64,000 nucleotides of DNA from Streptomyces ortus (GCF_026341275.1 NZ_JAIFZO010000002.1:3812118-3876117), one strand, 5' to 3'. Positions 44,802 through 58,797 are shown, numbered from the stretch's first letter. Translations and numbers: made by a program. Notes: generated from the sequence alone by a model not told the origin.

Positions 44802-44826
44802 TTGCCCCTGCTTCGGCGGAGGAAAC
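44802..44826 (-). promoter_or_regulatory. Possible SigB-type promoter of the sigma factor gene
   Basis: On the minus strand GTTT (44826-44823), 15 nt and GGGCAA (44807-44802). The -35 matches the SigB consensus; the -10 differs at two positions. Just upstream, 44841-44866 is a perfect 10-bp dyad with a 6-nt spacer. The gap 44668-45101 (434 bp) is the shared divergent control region. Confidence 0.4.
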
Positions 44827-45036
44827 ACACCGGCTCAAAATCGACGGCACGTCAGGGTGCCGTCGAGGCGCCCTCGGGACGCCGTCCCTCGCCCGCGTCA
44901 CCGGCGCACGGCCCACCCGGGCGTACGGTCGGCGGCCGGCTCGTGCGAGGGTTCTCGGGCGGGCGCCGGCCTCGTCGGAGAGTCGACTTCTGGCCAGATC
45001 CCCGGTGGTCCTGATCTCTTTTGAAATTGGGTGGCA

Positions 45037-45057
45037 TGCCCCGCGTCATGCGGGGCA
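45037..45057. promoter_or_regulatory. Hairpin or operator before the second sigma factor gene
   Basis: TGCCCCGC and GCGGGGCA (45037-45044, 45050-45057) form a perfect 8-bp dyad with a 5-nt loop. It begins one base after the ATG at 45036, so that ATG would be buried in the stem. This favours the later start at 45102. Confidence 0.45.
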
Positions 45058-45101
45058 CACGGCGTGTGTCATCAACAGCGACGGTGAGTGGGGTGGGCGG
45101 C

Positions 45102-45980
45102 ATGGCAGCCGTGACGGCAGACGTGGCGACGGCCACGGCACAGGGGAGCCGGACGACGGACGAGACGGAACTCCCTCTCATCGAGGACCCGTCGCGCGTC
45201 AGGCCGAAGGACGCCCGCGAGCTGTCGCGGCAGTTCTTCGACCGGCTCGCCGTGCTGGAGGAAGGCACCCACGAATACCAGTACGCCCGCAACACCCTGA
45301 TCGAGATGAACCTCTCCCTCGTCCGGTACGCGGCCTCCCGCTTCCGCGGCCGGGGCGACTCGATGGAGGACATCGTCCAGGTCGGCACCATCGGGCTGAT
45401 CAAGGCCATCGACCGGTTCGAGCTGACGCGCGAGGTGGAGTTCACCTCCTTCGCCGTTCCGTACATCGTCGGCGAGATCAAGCGCTTCTTCCGTGACACG
45501 AGCTGGGCCGTCCATGTGCCGCGGCGTCTTCAGGAGGCCCGGGTCGAGCTGGCGAAGGCCACGGAGGAACTGCGGACCCGACTGGGCCGCGCTCCCACGA
45601 CCGCCGAGCTGTCGAACCTGATGTCGCTGCCCGAGGCGGAGGTCATCGAGGCCCGCAAGGCGGCGAACTGCTACAACTCCTCCTCGCTCGACGCGGCTCT
45701 GACCTCCGAGAACGGCTCGCACGGCGAGTCCGTTCTGGCCGACTTCATCGGCGAGGACGACCGGTCGCTCGAACTGGTGGAGGACCTGCACTCGCTGGCG
45801 CCGCTGGTCGCCGAGCTCGACGAGCGTGAGCGCCGCATCATCCACCTGCGGTTCGTCGAGGAGCGCACCCAGGCCGAGATCGGTGAGCTGCTCGGTATCT
45901 CCCAGATGCACGTGTCGCGTCTGATCAGCCGCATCATCAAGCGGCTCCGCGCCGGCCTGCTCGACCCCTCGGTGGCCTGA
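45102..45980 (+). CDS. RNA polymerase sigma factor, SigB/SigF family
   Basis: The 292-residue sigma factor has region 2 (GDSMEDIVQVGTIGLIKAIDRF, FTSFAVPYIVGEIKRFFRDT), region 3 (TAELSNLMSLPEAEVIEARKA) and region 4 (ERRIIHLRFVEERTQAEIGELLGISQMHVSRLIS, in part). It opens with the family-typical LPLIEDPSRVRPKDARELSRQFF. I start at ATG 45102; ATG 45036 is possible, but its first codons are atypical and lie in a hairpin. It is divergent from the other sigma factor and is probably held by one of the nearby HATPase proteins. Confidence 0.88.
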   Translation: MAAVTADVATATAQGSRTTDETELPLIEDPSRVRPKDARELSRQFFDRLAVLEEGTHEYQYARNTLIEMNLSLVRYAASRFRGRGDSMEDIVQVGTIGLIKAIDRFELTREVEFTSFAVPYIVGEIKRFFRDTSWAVHVPRRLQEARVELAKATEELRTRLGRAPTTAELSNLMSLPEAEVIEARKAANCYNSSSLDAALTSENGSHGESVLADFIGEDDRSLELVEDLHSLAPLVAELDERERRIIHLRFVEERTQAEIGELLGISQMHVSRLISRIIKRLRAGLLDPSVA

Positions 45981-46026
45981 CACCCCAAGCCCCCCCCTGA
46001 CCGGCATCCCCCCGCCGGTGACCCAG

Positions 46027-46084
46027 CCCGCCGCCGCGGTCCTCATGAGCCCCCCCCCCCCGCTCACCGGACCGCGACGGCGGG
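46027..46084 (+). terminator. Hairpin with a 12-C loop after the sigma factor gene
   Basis: A 16-bp stem with one mismatch (46027-46042 with 46069-46084) encloses a loop holding 12 consecutive C (46050-46061). It begins 46 nt after the stop. The rest of the 466-bp gap up to 46446 includes an AT-richer stretch (46260-46320) with GTTCAC...GGGTTAG, the likely promoter of the hybrid kinase. Confidence 0.55.
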
Positions 46085-46446
46085 CTCGGTCGTGTGTGGC
46101 CCACCGTTCGTGCGAGGGCCTGTCGGGCGGGTCGGGGGGGCCGTTCGCGGTCGTCGGCCCCCCTCGGATCAGGTCCCCGTGTCACCTCTGACACCGTCCG
46201 GCTCACGCCTCCCGCCGACCCCTCCCGCCCCGGTTTGTCACCTGCTCGGCCCTGCCTTGTCCCCGGCTTGGCGATTTTGGCACCACACTTTGTTCACAAC
46301 CTCACTTACGGGTTAGCCTGCGGCGTATTTCCTCGCCGGACGGCCCCGTGCAACAGGCTGTCCGACGAGGATGTGGTCCGGCAGTGGGCCTGTTGTTCCG
46401 AGTCCCTCTCGCACAGGGACCTCAGAGGCATGGAACGAGGGTGCGC

Positions 46447-50724
<4,278 letters not shown>

Positions 50725-50815
50725 GCGACCGCGCCCGGCCGTGCGCGAGCACCGGCCGGGCGCAGGTCCCCGCGAACCGCCCCCATGGGCATTCCCGCCG
50801 AGGAGCAAGGGCATC

Positions 50816-53302
50816 GTGAGCCTTCCAGAAGAACACCCTGATCCGGCCGACGAGATCACCGGCGACGCCGCCGCGCACGCAGACGCAGGCACGGACGTGG
50901 ACGTGGTCGCGGCCACCGACTCATCGCTCGACAAGCAGAAGGCCTTCGCCACCGGCTACCCCGTGGGCAGGCTGGCCGCGACGGTGGAGCGGCTGCGCCA
51001 TGAGGTGCGGTCGGCCCAGGCCGAGGCCGACGGGCGCGCCCTGATCGAGCTCGCCAAGGGCATCCTGGTGGAGCGGCTGGGATGCGGCCCGGCCCAGGCC
51101 GCACGGCAACTCGCCGAGCTGGCCGACCAGGCCAAGGTGACACCGCTCGAACTCGCCGTCGACGTCATCAACCAGTCCGCCCGCGACCGCCTCTCGGATG
51201 TGACCGGCGCCTTCCTGGCCGGCGCCCAGGACAACGAGAGCCCCTCGGCCCCGCGCGCGGAGAGCGAACGCTCGGCCGCGGTCCGGCTGCGCGAGGCGGA
51301 GAGCGGCGCGCTGGCGGCTCCCGACACCCAGGCCGTCGCCGACTCCCTCCTCCAGCACGCGCTGACCCCGCTCGGCGCGGTCGCCGTGGCCATCTGGACC
51401 GCGGGGAGCGACGGTTCGCTCACGCTCGCGGGCAGCGCCGGGTTCTCCCCCGCGGAGGCCGGGCGCTGGCGCTATGTGCCCCCCGGCGTGGTGACGGCGG
51501 CCCGTACGAGTCTCACCCAGCGCAGGGGGCAGTGGATCGGCTCCCTCGCCAAGACCGGTCTGCCCTCCATCGGCCAGCACCACTTCCCCGAGGGAGGACG
51601 GGCCGCCCTGCCCGCCGGCACCGGCGGGCGTGTCCACGGAGTCCTCGAAGTCGTCTGGCCCACTCCCCTGGAACCGCAGTCGCCCCAGGTGATCCGCCAG
51701 GTCGAGGCGCTGGCGGAACTGTGCGCCCACACCCTGGAGACGTACGCGTTCGTGCACGACGGCGACACCGTCAGTGAGCCCCGTGTCCTGCCGGACGCGG
51801 CCGAACTGGTGGACCTGGCCGACGGGCTGCAGGATCCCGCGCTGGTCCTCGTCCCCTACCTCGACGACGGGCATCTCGTCGACTTCCACATCCATCACGT
51901 GAACAGCCGCTTCCTGGATCCGGCCGGCCGGCCGCGCGGCCTCGTCAACGGCGCCCTGCTGCTCGAGGCCTACCCGATGGCCGCCGGGGAGAGCGAACTC
52001 TTCCAGCGGGTCGAGCGCGTCTACGCCACCGGGGAGCCGTTCCGCGCGCAGCGCATGAACCTCACGGCCCTGGTCGACCAGGTGGCACTGGCGTCCGTGG
52101 CCGACATCAGCATCAGCCGGCACGGCAACAGCGTGCTGCTGATCTGGCGCGTCGAGGACGAGACGGCACGGCTGGCGAGCCTGCTCCAGCACGCGCAGCG
52201 CCTGGGCCGCATCGGCGGCTTCGAGGAGAACCTGCTCACCGGCGAGATCACCTGGAACGGCCAGCTCTTCAGCCTGTACGGCAGATCGCCCGCCAGCGGT
52301 CCCGTGCCGCTGGAGGAGCTGGCCCTGCACGCCCACCCGGACGACGCCGTCGCCATCGGCCGATTCCTGCGCACCCTGCTCCACCACCGGCGGCCGGCGG
52401 CCGCCGCCTTCCGGCTGCAGCGTCCCGACGAGGTGACCCGTCACATCCGCGTGGTGGCGGAACCGGTGCTCGACGCCGACGGCCGGCCGTTCGTGCTGCG
52501 CGGGGCCTATCAGGACATCTCGGCCCAGCACTGGACGGAGGTCGCGCTGGCCGCCACGCGTGACCAGCTCGCGCACACCGAGCAGCAGGCGACCGAACGC
52601 AACCGGCTGACGCTTCAGTTGCAGCACGCCATCATGCCCCCGACCCAGGCGCCGCTGCGGGCCCCCCGGCTCGACGTGGCCGTCCGCTACCGGCCCGCCG
52701 AGACCGAGCAACTCGTCGGCGGCGACTGGTACGACGCGGTCGTGCTGCCGTCCGGTCTGGTGCTCCTGTGCGTGGGGGACGTGGCCGGGCACGGCATAGA
52801 GGCCGCGACGAGCATGGTGGTCCTGCGGAACGCCCTGCGCGGGCTCGCGGTGACCGGGGCGGGCCCCGGCCAGCTGCTGACCTGGCTCAACAGCGTGGCG
52901 CACCATCTCACGGGCTCCATCACGGCCACCGCGGTCTGCGGCATCTACGACCCGGACAGCCGTACGCTGCGCTGGGCCAGGGCGGGTCATCTGCCACCCG
53001 TACTGGTGCGGGACGGGGAGGCGGTGTCCCTGCCCCTCCTCAAGGGCCTGCTGCTGGGCGCGGTGCCCGAGGTGGCGTACGGCGAGGACGAGGTGCAACT
53101 GGCGGTCGACGACACGCTGCTGATGTACACGGACGGCCTGATCGAGCGGCGGGACCGCACGATGGAGGAGTCCATGACCCAGTTGCTCACCACGGTCCGG
53201 GCGGCGCCCTGCACGCTCGACCAGCAGCTCGACAGGCTCCTCACGTACAGCAGGTCGGACACCGACGACGACACCTGCATCGTGGGCATCCGCGTGTCGT
53301 AG
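50816..53302 (+). CDS. Multi-domain SpoIIE/PP2C phosphatase with ANTAR, GAF and PAS domains
   Basis: The 828-residue protein starts at GTG 50816 with GAGGAG 10 nt upstream. The order is: an ANTAR-like RNA-binding helix bundle (ALIELAKGILVERLGCGPAQAARQLAEL, in part), a GAF-like domain, two PAS-like domains (the second with GRIGGFEENLLTGEITWNGQLF, in part) and a C-terminal PP2C/SpoIIE phosphatase (GGDWYDAV, GDVAGHGIEAAT, TDDDTCIVGI). Such proteins dephosphorylate STAS antagonists to free sigma factors. An N-terminal ANTAR on a phosphatase is unusual. The gene follows the hybrid kinase in the same direction. Confidence 0.88.
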   Translation: MSLPEEHPDPADEITGDAAAHADAGTDVDVVAATDSSLDKQKAFATGYPVGRLAATVERLRHEVRSAQAEADGRALIELAKGILVERLGCGPAQAARQLAELADQAKVTPLELAVDVINQSARDRLSDVTGAFLAGAQDNESPSAPRAESERSAAVRLREAESGALAAPDTQAVADSLLQHALTPLGAVAVAIWTAGSDGSLTLAGSAGFSPAEAGRWRYVPPGVVTAARTSLTQRRGQWIGSLAKTGLPSIGQHHFPEGGRAALPAGTGGRVHGVLEVVWPTPLEPQSPQVIRQVEALAELCAHTLETYAFVHDGDTVSEPRVLPDAAELVDLADGLQDPALVLVPYLDDGHLVDFHIHHVNSRFLDPAGRPRGLVNGALLLEAYPMAAGESELFQRVERVYATGEPFRAQRMNLTALVDQVALASVADISISRHGNSVLLIWRVEDETARLASLLQHAQRLGRIGGFEENLLTGEITWNGQLFSLYGRSPASGPVPLEELALHAHPDDAVAIGRFLRTLLHHRRPAAAAFRLQRPDEVTRHIRVVAEPVLDADGRPFVLRGAYQDISAQHWTEVALAATRDQLAHTEQQATERNRLTLQLQHAIMPPTQAPLRAPRLDVAVRYRPAETEQLVGGDWYDAVVLPSGLVLLCVGDVAGHGIEAATSMVVLRNALRGLAVTGAGPGQLLTWLNSVAHHLTGSITATAVCGIYDPDSRTLRWARAGHLPPVLVRDGEAVSLPLLKGLLLGAVPEVAYGEDEVQLAVDDTLLMYTDGLIERRDRTMEESMTQLLTTVRAAPCTLDQQLDRLLTYSRSDTDDDTCIVGIRVS

Positions 53303-53341
53303 ACCGGCGCGCGGCTTCCGCGATCATGGGCGAGAAAGCCC

Positions 53342-53366
53342 GCATGCGGAGGGGAAGCGGGGGTAG
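53342..53366 (+). promoter_or_regulatory. Distal SigB-type promoter before the STAS gene
   Basis: GCAT (53342-53345), 15 nt, GGGTAG (53361-53366). It matches GNNT-N15-GGGTAN and is identical in both boxes to the second copy at 53481-53505. Confidence 0.55.
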
Positions 53367-53480
53367 ACGGGCGGGCATGTGCGACGAGACACACAGACCC
53401 GCTGGTGAGGCCGCAGCCTGCGCGTGCCGCGAAGAAACGCCGACGAGAGCTTGATCACGTCGCGCGTGCCGTCAGCGACG

Positions 53481-53505
53481 GCATCGAATGCGCGTACGGG
53501 GGTAG
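53481..53505 (+). promoter_or_regulatory. Proximal SigB-type promoter of the STAS gene
   Basis: GCAT (53481-53484), 15 nt, GGGTAG (53500-53505). The predicted start is near 53513, about 30 nt before the GTG at 53542. Confidence 0.6.
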
Positions 53506-53541
53506 GCGCCCCGGACCGTCATGACTTTGTGGGAGGTACTT

Positions 53542-53925
53542 GTGTCCATAGCCCAGAACCCGTTGTCCGTAGAGGTCTCGCTGCCTCGCGAGGACGTCGT
53601 CCTGCTCACGGTCGAGGGACATCTGGACATCGACACCGCGACGGGACTCCAGCACCATCTGGCGAACCAGTTCCAGCACGGTCGTCGTCACTTCCTGCTG
53701 GACCTCGCGGCCGTCCCCTTCATGGACTCGTCCGGTATGAACATCATCATCAGGGCGTACCAGCAGACGCGGGAGCTCGATGGGAGCGTGCACATCATCT
53801 CGCCGACGCCGCCCGTGCGACGGATCCTCGACCTCACCGGTGTGAGCATCACCGTGCCCGTGTCCGACAGCGTCGAGGACTCGCTGGCCCTCGTGGACAA
53901 GCAGCGGTCCGACGACTCCGCCTGA
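53542..53925 (+). CDS. STAS-domain anti-sigma factor antagonist (RsbV-like)
   Basis: The 127-residue protein is a single STAS domain, with the phosphorylation site in VPFMDSSGMNIII (first Ser about residue 63). In its unphosphorylated state such a protein binds RsbW-like anti-sigma factors and frees the sigma factor; the nearby PP2C enzymes would reactivate it. I start at GTG 53542, 5 nt after GGGAGGT; the upstream ATG 53521 lacks a ribosome binding site. Two SigB-type promoters upstream suggest a positive loop. Confidence 0.88.
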   Translation: MSIAQNPLSVEVSLPREDVVLLTVEGHLDIDTATGLQHHLANQFQHGRRHFLLDLAAVPFMDSSGMNIIIRAYQQTRELDGSVHIISPTPPVRRILDLTGVSITVPVSDSVEDSLALVDKQRSDDSA

Positions 53926-53966
53926 GCCCCGCCCCGCCCTCGGGGGACGGCGGAGCGCAGTCAGGT

Positions 53967-54000
53967 ACAACAGTTGTTGTTCGACAACAGTTGTTGTTCA
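53967..54000. repeat. 17-bp direct repeat upstream of the second PP2C gene
   Basis: ACAACAGTTGTTGTTC plus one base occurs twice head to tail (53967-53983, 53984-54000), followed by GCAACA. Each copy contains the near-palindrome CAACAGTTGTTG. This AT-rich block, 77 nt before the ATG at 54077, stands out and is probably a regulator binding site. Confidence 0.65.
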
Positions 54001-54076
54001 GCAACATTTCCGCTCGGCCCACAGGGGACGCCATCACCGTCGCCGCACCGGCCCCCACCCCGTCGGACCGCACACC

Positions 54077-55831
54077 ATGATTCGTACCTGGCACATCTCC
54101 ACCGTCCCCGACGCCGCGCGGGCCCGTGTCGACACGGCACGCCTGGCCGCCGCGCTCGGGGTCTCCGACATGGAACGGACCCGGCTGACGACCTCGCTCG
54201 GCGCACAGCTGCGCACGTGCCTCACGCAGGGCGGCGCCTGGCGGCTGGAGCTGGAGACGGCCGGGGAGCCGCCCGAGGGTGTCCTGCTGCGGGCCCGCGT
54301 GACCTCGGGTGACGAGGTGGACGCCGCGGAACGGCCGACGTGGCAGCTGACGGTCGCCTGCGCCGAGGACGCGCCCACGACGGACGCCGGCGGCCCAGCG
54401 GACGACCACGAGACGCTGGCCGAGGCGCTGCTGGTCGCCGACGAGGACACGGCCCGGGTGGTGGACAGACTCGGCGAGCAGGAGGATCTGGTCACCTTCC
54501 ACCGGGAGGAGCTGGAACAGACCAATCTGGGCGTACTGGCTCTGCACGCCGAGCTGGACGCGGCCGGCCGGGCCCAGCGCGACCTGCTGGCCGCGGAGCG
54601 GAAGGCCCGCGGCGAGGCGGAGACCGCCCGCCGCAGGCTGACGTTCCTGGCCGACGCCAGCGCGGTGCTGACGGCATCGCTCAACCACGACGAGGTCGTC
54701 CGCCGGCTGCAGGGCCTGCTGGTTCCGGAGTACGCGGCGAGTGTCGACGTATGGCTCTTCGACGGTGACGAGGACCGGGTGAACGCGCCGCGTCCGGCCG
54801 CCGCCGTGGTCGCGGCCCGCACCGGGCGCCCCCAGTACGCGGCCGACCACCCGGGCGACCTGCCCGGTGTCGACGACCATCCCTTCTCGACGCTGCGCCC
54901 CGCGACTCCCCTGCTGTGCATTCCGCTGGGGACCCGGCGGACCCCGCAGGGTGTGCTGACCCTCGCGCCGCCGGGCGCGCGGTGGGACGCCGACGACGTG
55001 GTCATGCTGATCGAACTCACCCGCCGGGCGGGCGTGGCGATCGACAACGCCCGGCGCTTCGAGCACAACCGCGACATCGCCGAGACGCTGCAGCGGGCCC
55101 TGCTCACGGACCTGCCCGCCACTCCGGGGCTGCAGCTGGCCGCGCGCTATCTGCCGGCCACGCACGGTCTGAACATCGGCGGCGACTGGTACGACGCCTT
55201 CCGCCAGCCCGACGGCAGCCTGATCACCGTCATAGGCGACGTGACCGGGCACGGACTGCACGCCGCCGTCATGATGAGCCAGCTGCGCACCGCGCTGCGC
55301 GCGTACGCCGTCGACGGCGGCACCCCCGGCCAGCTCCTGACCCGGCTGCACATCTTCCTGCACCACCTGCAGCCCGATCTGTACGCCACCGCCGTCATCG
55401 CCCGCTTCCATCCCGACGAACCGACGCTGACCTGGGCCGCGGCGGGTCATCCGCCGCCCGTGCTGCGCACCCCCGACGGCCAGGTGCACACGCTCGACGC
55501 GAAGCCCGGCGCGATGCTCGGCATTCCGCTGCAGCAGGTGATCCGGGACCACACCGTGACCCTCACGCCCGGTTCGACCCTGGCGCTCTACACGGACGGT
55601 CTGGTGGAACGCCGGGCCCAGGGCATAGACCCGGGCATCGGGCGGCTCGCCGCGGCGCTCGGGACGTTCCGTTCCGAGGACCTCGACGCCGACCTGGACG
55701 CCTCGGCCGACAGGCTGCTGCATCCGCTGCTGAGCGATTCCGAGCGGGACGACGACGTGTGTCTGCTGCTGTGCCATCTGCACAGCCGGGCGGCCGAGCT
55801 GGTGAGGACCCCCACCGAGCTGGCCTTCTGA
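54077..55831 (+). CDS. GAF-domain SpoIIE/PP2C phosphatase
   Basis: The 584-residue protein begins at ATG 54077. Residues 1-100 resemble a degenerate HATPase-type region (MIRTWHISTVPDAARARVDTAR); a coiled coil follows, then a GAF domain (ASAVLTASLNHDEVVRRLQGL) and a C-terminal PP2C/SpoIIE domain (GGDWYDAFRQ, GDVTGHGLHAAV, ERDDDVCLLL). Proteins that begin with an RsbT-like domain are known among Streptomyces phosphatases. It probably acts on a STAS protein such as the one encoded just upstream. It ends 6 nt from a convergent MarR gene. Confidence 0.87.
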   Translation: MIRTWHISTVPDAARARVDTARLAAALGVSDMERTRLTTSLGAQLRTCLTQGGAWRLELETAGEPPEGVLLRARVTSGDEVDAAERPTWQLTVACAEDAPTTDAGGPADDHETLAEALLVADEDTARVVDRLGEQEDLVTFHREELEQTNLGVLALHAELDAAGRAQRDLLAAERKARGEAETARRRLTFLADASAVLTASLNHDEVVRRLQGLLVPEYAASVDVWLFDGDEDRVNAPRPAAAVVAARTGRPQYAADHPGDLPGVDDHPFSTLRPATPLLCIPLGTRRTPQGVLTLAPPGARWDADDVVMLIELTRRAGVAIDNARRFEHNRDIAETLQRALLTDLPATPGLQLAARYLPATHGLNIGGDWYDAFRQPDGSLITVIGDVTGHGLHAAVMMSQLRTALRAYAVDGGTPGQLLTRLHIFLHHLQPDLYATAVIARFHPDEPTLTWAAAGHPPPVLRTPDGQVHTLDAKPGAMLGIPLQQVIRDHTVTLTPGSTLALYTDGLVERRAQGIDPGIGRLAAALGTFRSEDLDADLDASADRLLHPLLSDSERDDDVCLLLCHLHSRAAELVRTPTELAF

Positions 55832-55837
55832 GCCGTC

Positions 55838-56335
55838 TCAGCCGAGCCGCGGCGGCTGCGGGCGTACGCGGGCGTGGGCCCGGTGGAAGGCGTGCAGCCC
55901 TTGTTTCAGGGAGGCCCGCTCCCCCGGTGTCATCGCCGCCAGCACACCGGTCAGCCCCTGGGAGCGGTGCTCGGTGACGTCGGCCAGCAGCCGCCGCCCC
56001 TGGGAGGTGATGACGAGCTGCACCTCGCGGCGGTTGTGCGGCTGGACCGTCCGCTGCAGCAGCCCGGCGGCTTCGAGACGGCCGCACAGCCGGCTGGCGG
56101 TGGGCAGGCCGATGCCCAGGTGCTCGGCCAGGGCGGTGAGATTGAGTTCGGGCGGCCTTCGGACGGTCCGCAGCGCGAGCAGTTGCCGGGTGGGCAGCCG
56201 GGGCGGGGCGGCCGAGGCCGCCGCCCACCACAGCGACACCACGCTCTCCACCGCGTCGAGGACCTGATCGGTGAGCGTGTCCGGCGGGTGGCCGGCGCGC
56301 TGCGGGCGATCGGGCACGTCAGTGGTCACACGCAT
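55838..56335 (-). CDS. MarR-family transcriptional regulator
   Basis: The 165-residue regulator has the MarR winged helix (LNLTALAEHLGIGLPTASRLCGRLEAAGLL, in part; QPHNRREVQLVITSQGRRLL as the wing). The start is ATG 56335 with a weak AAAGAG upstream. There is no divergent partner, so its target is unknown. It may bind the direct repeat at 53967 or act elsewhere; this is speculation. Confidence 0.85.
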   Translation of the reverse strand: MRVTTDVPDRPQRAGHPPDTLTDQVLDAVESVVSLWWAAASAAPPRLPTRQLLALRTVRRPPELNLTALAEHLGIGLPTASRLCGRLEAAGLLQRTVQPHNRREVQLVITSQGRRLLADVTEHRSQGLTGVLAAMTPGERASLKQGLHAFHRAHARVRPQPPRLG

Positions 56336-56444
56336 GTCTCTTTCGGTTCTCGCGGTTCGGCTCCGGATCCGGCCAGGCCAGTGGCCTCGTACGTCGGCCC
56401 TACCCGAACAAACGGCCCGTACACAGCCCGTTTCTCCCCCGTAA

Positions 56445-56511
56445 CCGCGAACGGCCCGGCCCTTCCCTCCCGCGGGTGTGGTGCGGGAGGGGAGGGCCGG
56501 GCCGTTCGCGG
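56445..56511 (-). terminator. Very long hairpin terminator of the esterase gene
   Basis: A 29-bp stem with a single G-U pair (56445-56473 with 56483-56511) and a 9-nt loop lies 12 nt past the esterase stop on the minus strand. It is the longest hairpin in the window. Confidence 0.8.
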
Positions 56512-56523
56512 GGACCGGGACGG

Positions 56524-57492
<969 letters not shown>

Positions 57493-57564
57493 GACGGTCT
57501 CCTCGGATCCGGTGCCGTGGGCACGCTCCTCGCGGGCTTCGCCGGGAGCGGCGGCACTGCCAGG

Positions 57565-57614
57565 ACAGTAGCTCACGATTAAGTCGTGCACAACTTATTT
57601 GGGCGCGATAGGAT
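57565..57614. promoter_or_regulatory. OhrR/MarR operator over divergent esterase and regulator promoters
   Basis: TAAGTCGTGCACAACTTA (57580-57597) is a 9+9 dyad with one mismatch. On the minus strand it overlaps TTGTGC (57593-57588), which with TACTGT (57570-57565) at 17 nt makes the esterase promoter. On the plus strand TAGGAT (57609-57614) is a likely -10 for the regulator gene. Binding would block both directions. Confidence 0.7.
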
Positions 57615-57698
57615 CGGGGGGACTCGATGGCGGACTCGGCGATAGGGTAGGGACCACCGAGGTGGATCGAGGGAGATCCCCGAGTACGGAGGTACGCC

Positions 57699-58184
57699 GT
57701 GAGCACCGCCGGAGCCGACGAATCGGCACAGGGGGACGCACCCGTGTCACCCCGGGAGGGCTCTCTCCTGCTGGAGGACCAGCTCTGCTTCGCCCTTTAC
57801 GCGGCCTCCCGGGCGGTGACCGCCCGCTACCGCCCCCTGCTGGACGAGCTGGGACTGACCTATCCGCAGTACCTGGTGATGCTCGCGCTGTGGGAGCGGG
57901 ACTCGATCTCCGTCCGCGACCTGGGCACAACGCTGCAACTGGAGTCCAGCACCCTGTCACCGCTCCTCAAGCGCCTGGAGGCGAACGGGCTGCTGCGGCG
58001 CGAACGCCGGGCGGAGGACGAGCGTTCCGTCGCCCTGCACCTCACCGAGGCCGGGACACGCCTGCGGGACCGGGCCGACTCCGTCCCCCTCGCCATGGGC
58101 GACGCCATGGCCCTGACCCCCGAACAGGACGCCACGGCCAAGCACTTGCTCCGCCTGCTCACCACGAACGTCAGCCTCCCGTAG
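57699..58184 (+). CDS. OhrR-type MarR-family peroxide-sensing regulator
   Basis: The 161-residue protein starts at GTG 57699 after CGGAGG. It matches the OhrR group, with LLLEDQLCFALYAASRAVTARYRPLL (in part) containing the reactive cysteine (Cys30) that senses organic hydroperoxides, and the winged helix VRDLGTTLQLESSTLSPLLKRLE (in part). OhrR proteins leave DNA when the cysteine is oxidised. The neighbouring divergent esterase and the downstream AhpD-like gene fit a peroxide response, although no ohr gene is visible. Confidence 0.88.
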   Translation: MSTAGADESAQGDAPVSPREGSLLLEDQLCFALYAASRAVTARYRPLLDELGLTYPQYLVMLALWERDSISVRDLGTTLQLESSTLSPLLKRLEANGLLRRERRAEDERSVALHLTEAGTRLRDRADSVPLAMGDAMALTPEQDATAKHLLRLLTTNVSLP

Positions 58185-58323
58185 GGCGAGTCACCCCCTG
58201 AGACCGGCGTGGCACGAGGGCCCGGGAGACACAGGTCACATTCCCTCCATGTCACAGTGCGCGCTCTGCTGCCCGTCAGGTATGTGCAACTCCCGGCACC
58301 GACACACGACAGAGGAGCACATC

Positions 58324-58797
58324 ATGGAAGCCCGTCTGAACCTCATGGGCAGCCCGACCGCCGCCACGTTCGTCAAGCACCTTTCCTCGGCGGGCAAGGT
58401 CGTCTCCGACTCGGGGCTGCCGGCCTCGACGCAGGAGCTGGTGAAGATCCGCGCCAGCCAGATCAACGGCTGCGGTTTCTGCACCGACATGCACACCAAG
58501 GAGGCCACCGCGGCCGGCGAGACCCCGGCCCGGCTCAACCTCGTCGCCGCCTGGCGCGAGGCCACCGTCTTCACCGAGGCCGAGCGTGCCGCGCTGGAAC
58601 TGGCGGAGCAGGGCACCCGTATCGCCGACGCGGCCGGCGGGGTCACGGACGAGGCCTGGGAGAACGCCGCCAAGCACTACGACGAGGCGCAACTGGCCGG
58701 TCTGGTGTTCCTGATCTCCCTCATCAACGCCTTCAACCGGGCCAACGTCCTCGTGCGGCAGCCCGCCGGGGACTACCGCGTCGGCCAGTTCGGCTAG
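58324..58797 (+). CDS. Carboxymuconolactone decarboxylase / AhpD-like protein
   Basis: The 157-residue protein starts at ATG 58324 with GGAG upstream. It carries the AhpD-type redox motif CGFCTDMH with Cys50 and Cys53, so an alkylhydroperoxidase-like activity is likely. It resembles proteins such as YciW/PA0269-type peroxidases. It lies 139 nt behind the OhrR-type regulator. The frame is open upstream to an ATG at 58249 that would add 25 residues with four cysteines, but no ribosome binding site supports that start. Confidence 0.85.
   Translation: MEARLNLMGSPTAATFVKHLSSAGKVVSDSGLPASTQELVKIRASQINGCGFCTDMHTKEATAAGETPARLNLVAAWREATVFTEAERAALELAEQGTRIADAAGGVTDEAWENAAKHYDEAQLAGLVFLISLINAFNRANVLVRQPAGDYRVGQFG

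Noticed and set aside
45036..45101. Earlier ATG start for the second sigma factor
   Set aside because: The ATG adjoins a hairpin stem, and the extra codons include several rare for this genome (TCA, ACA, AGT). It is kept only as an alternative.
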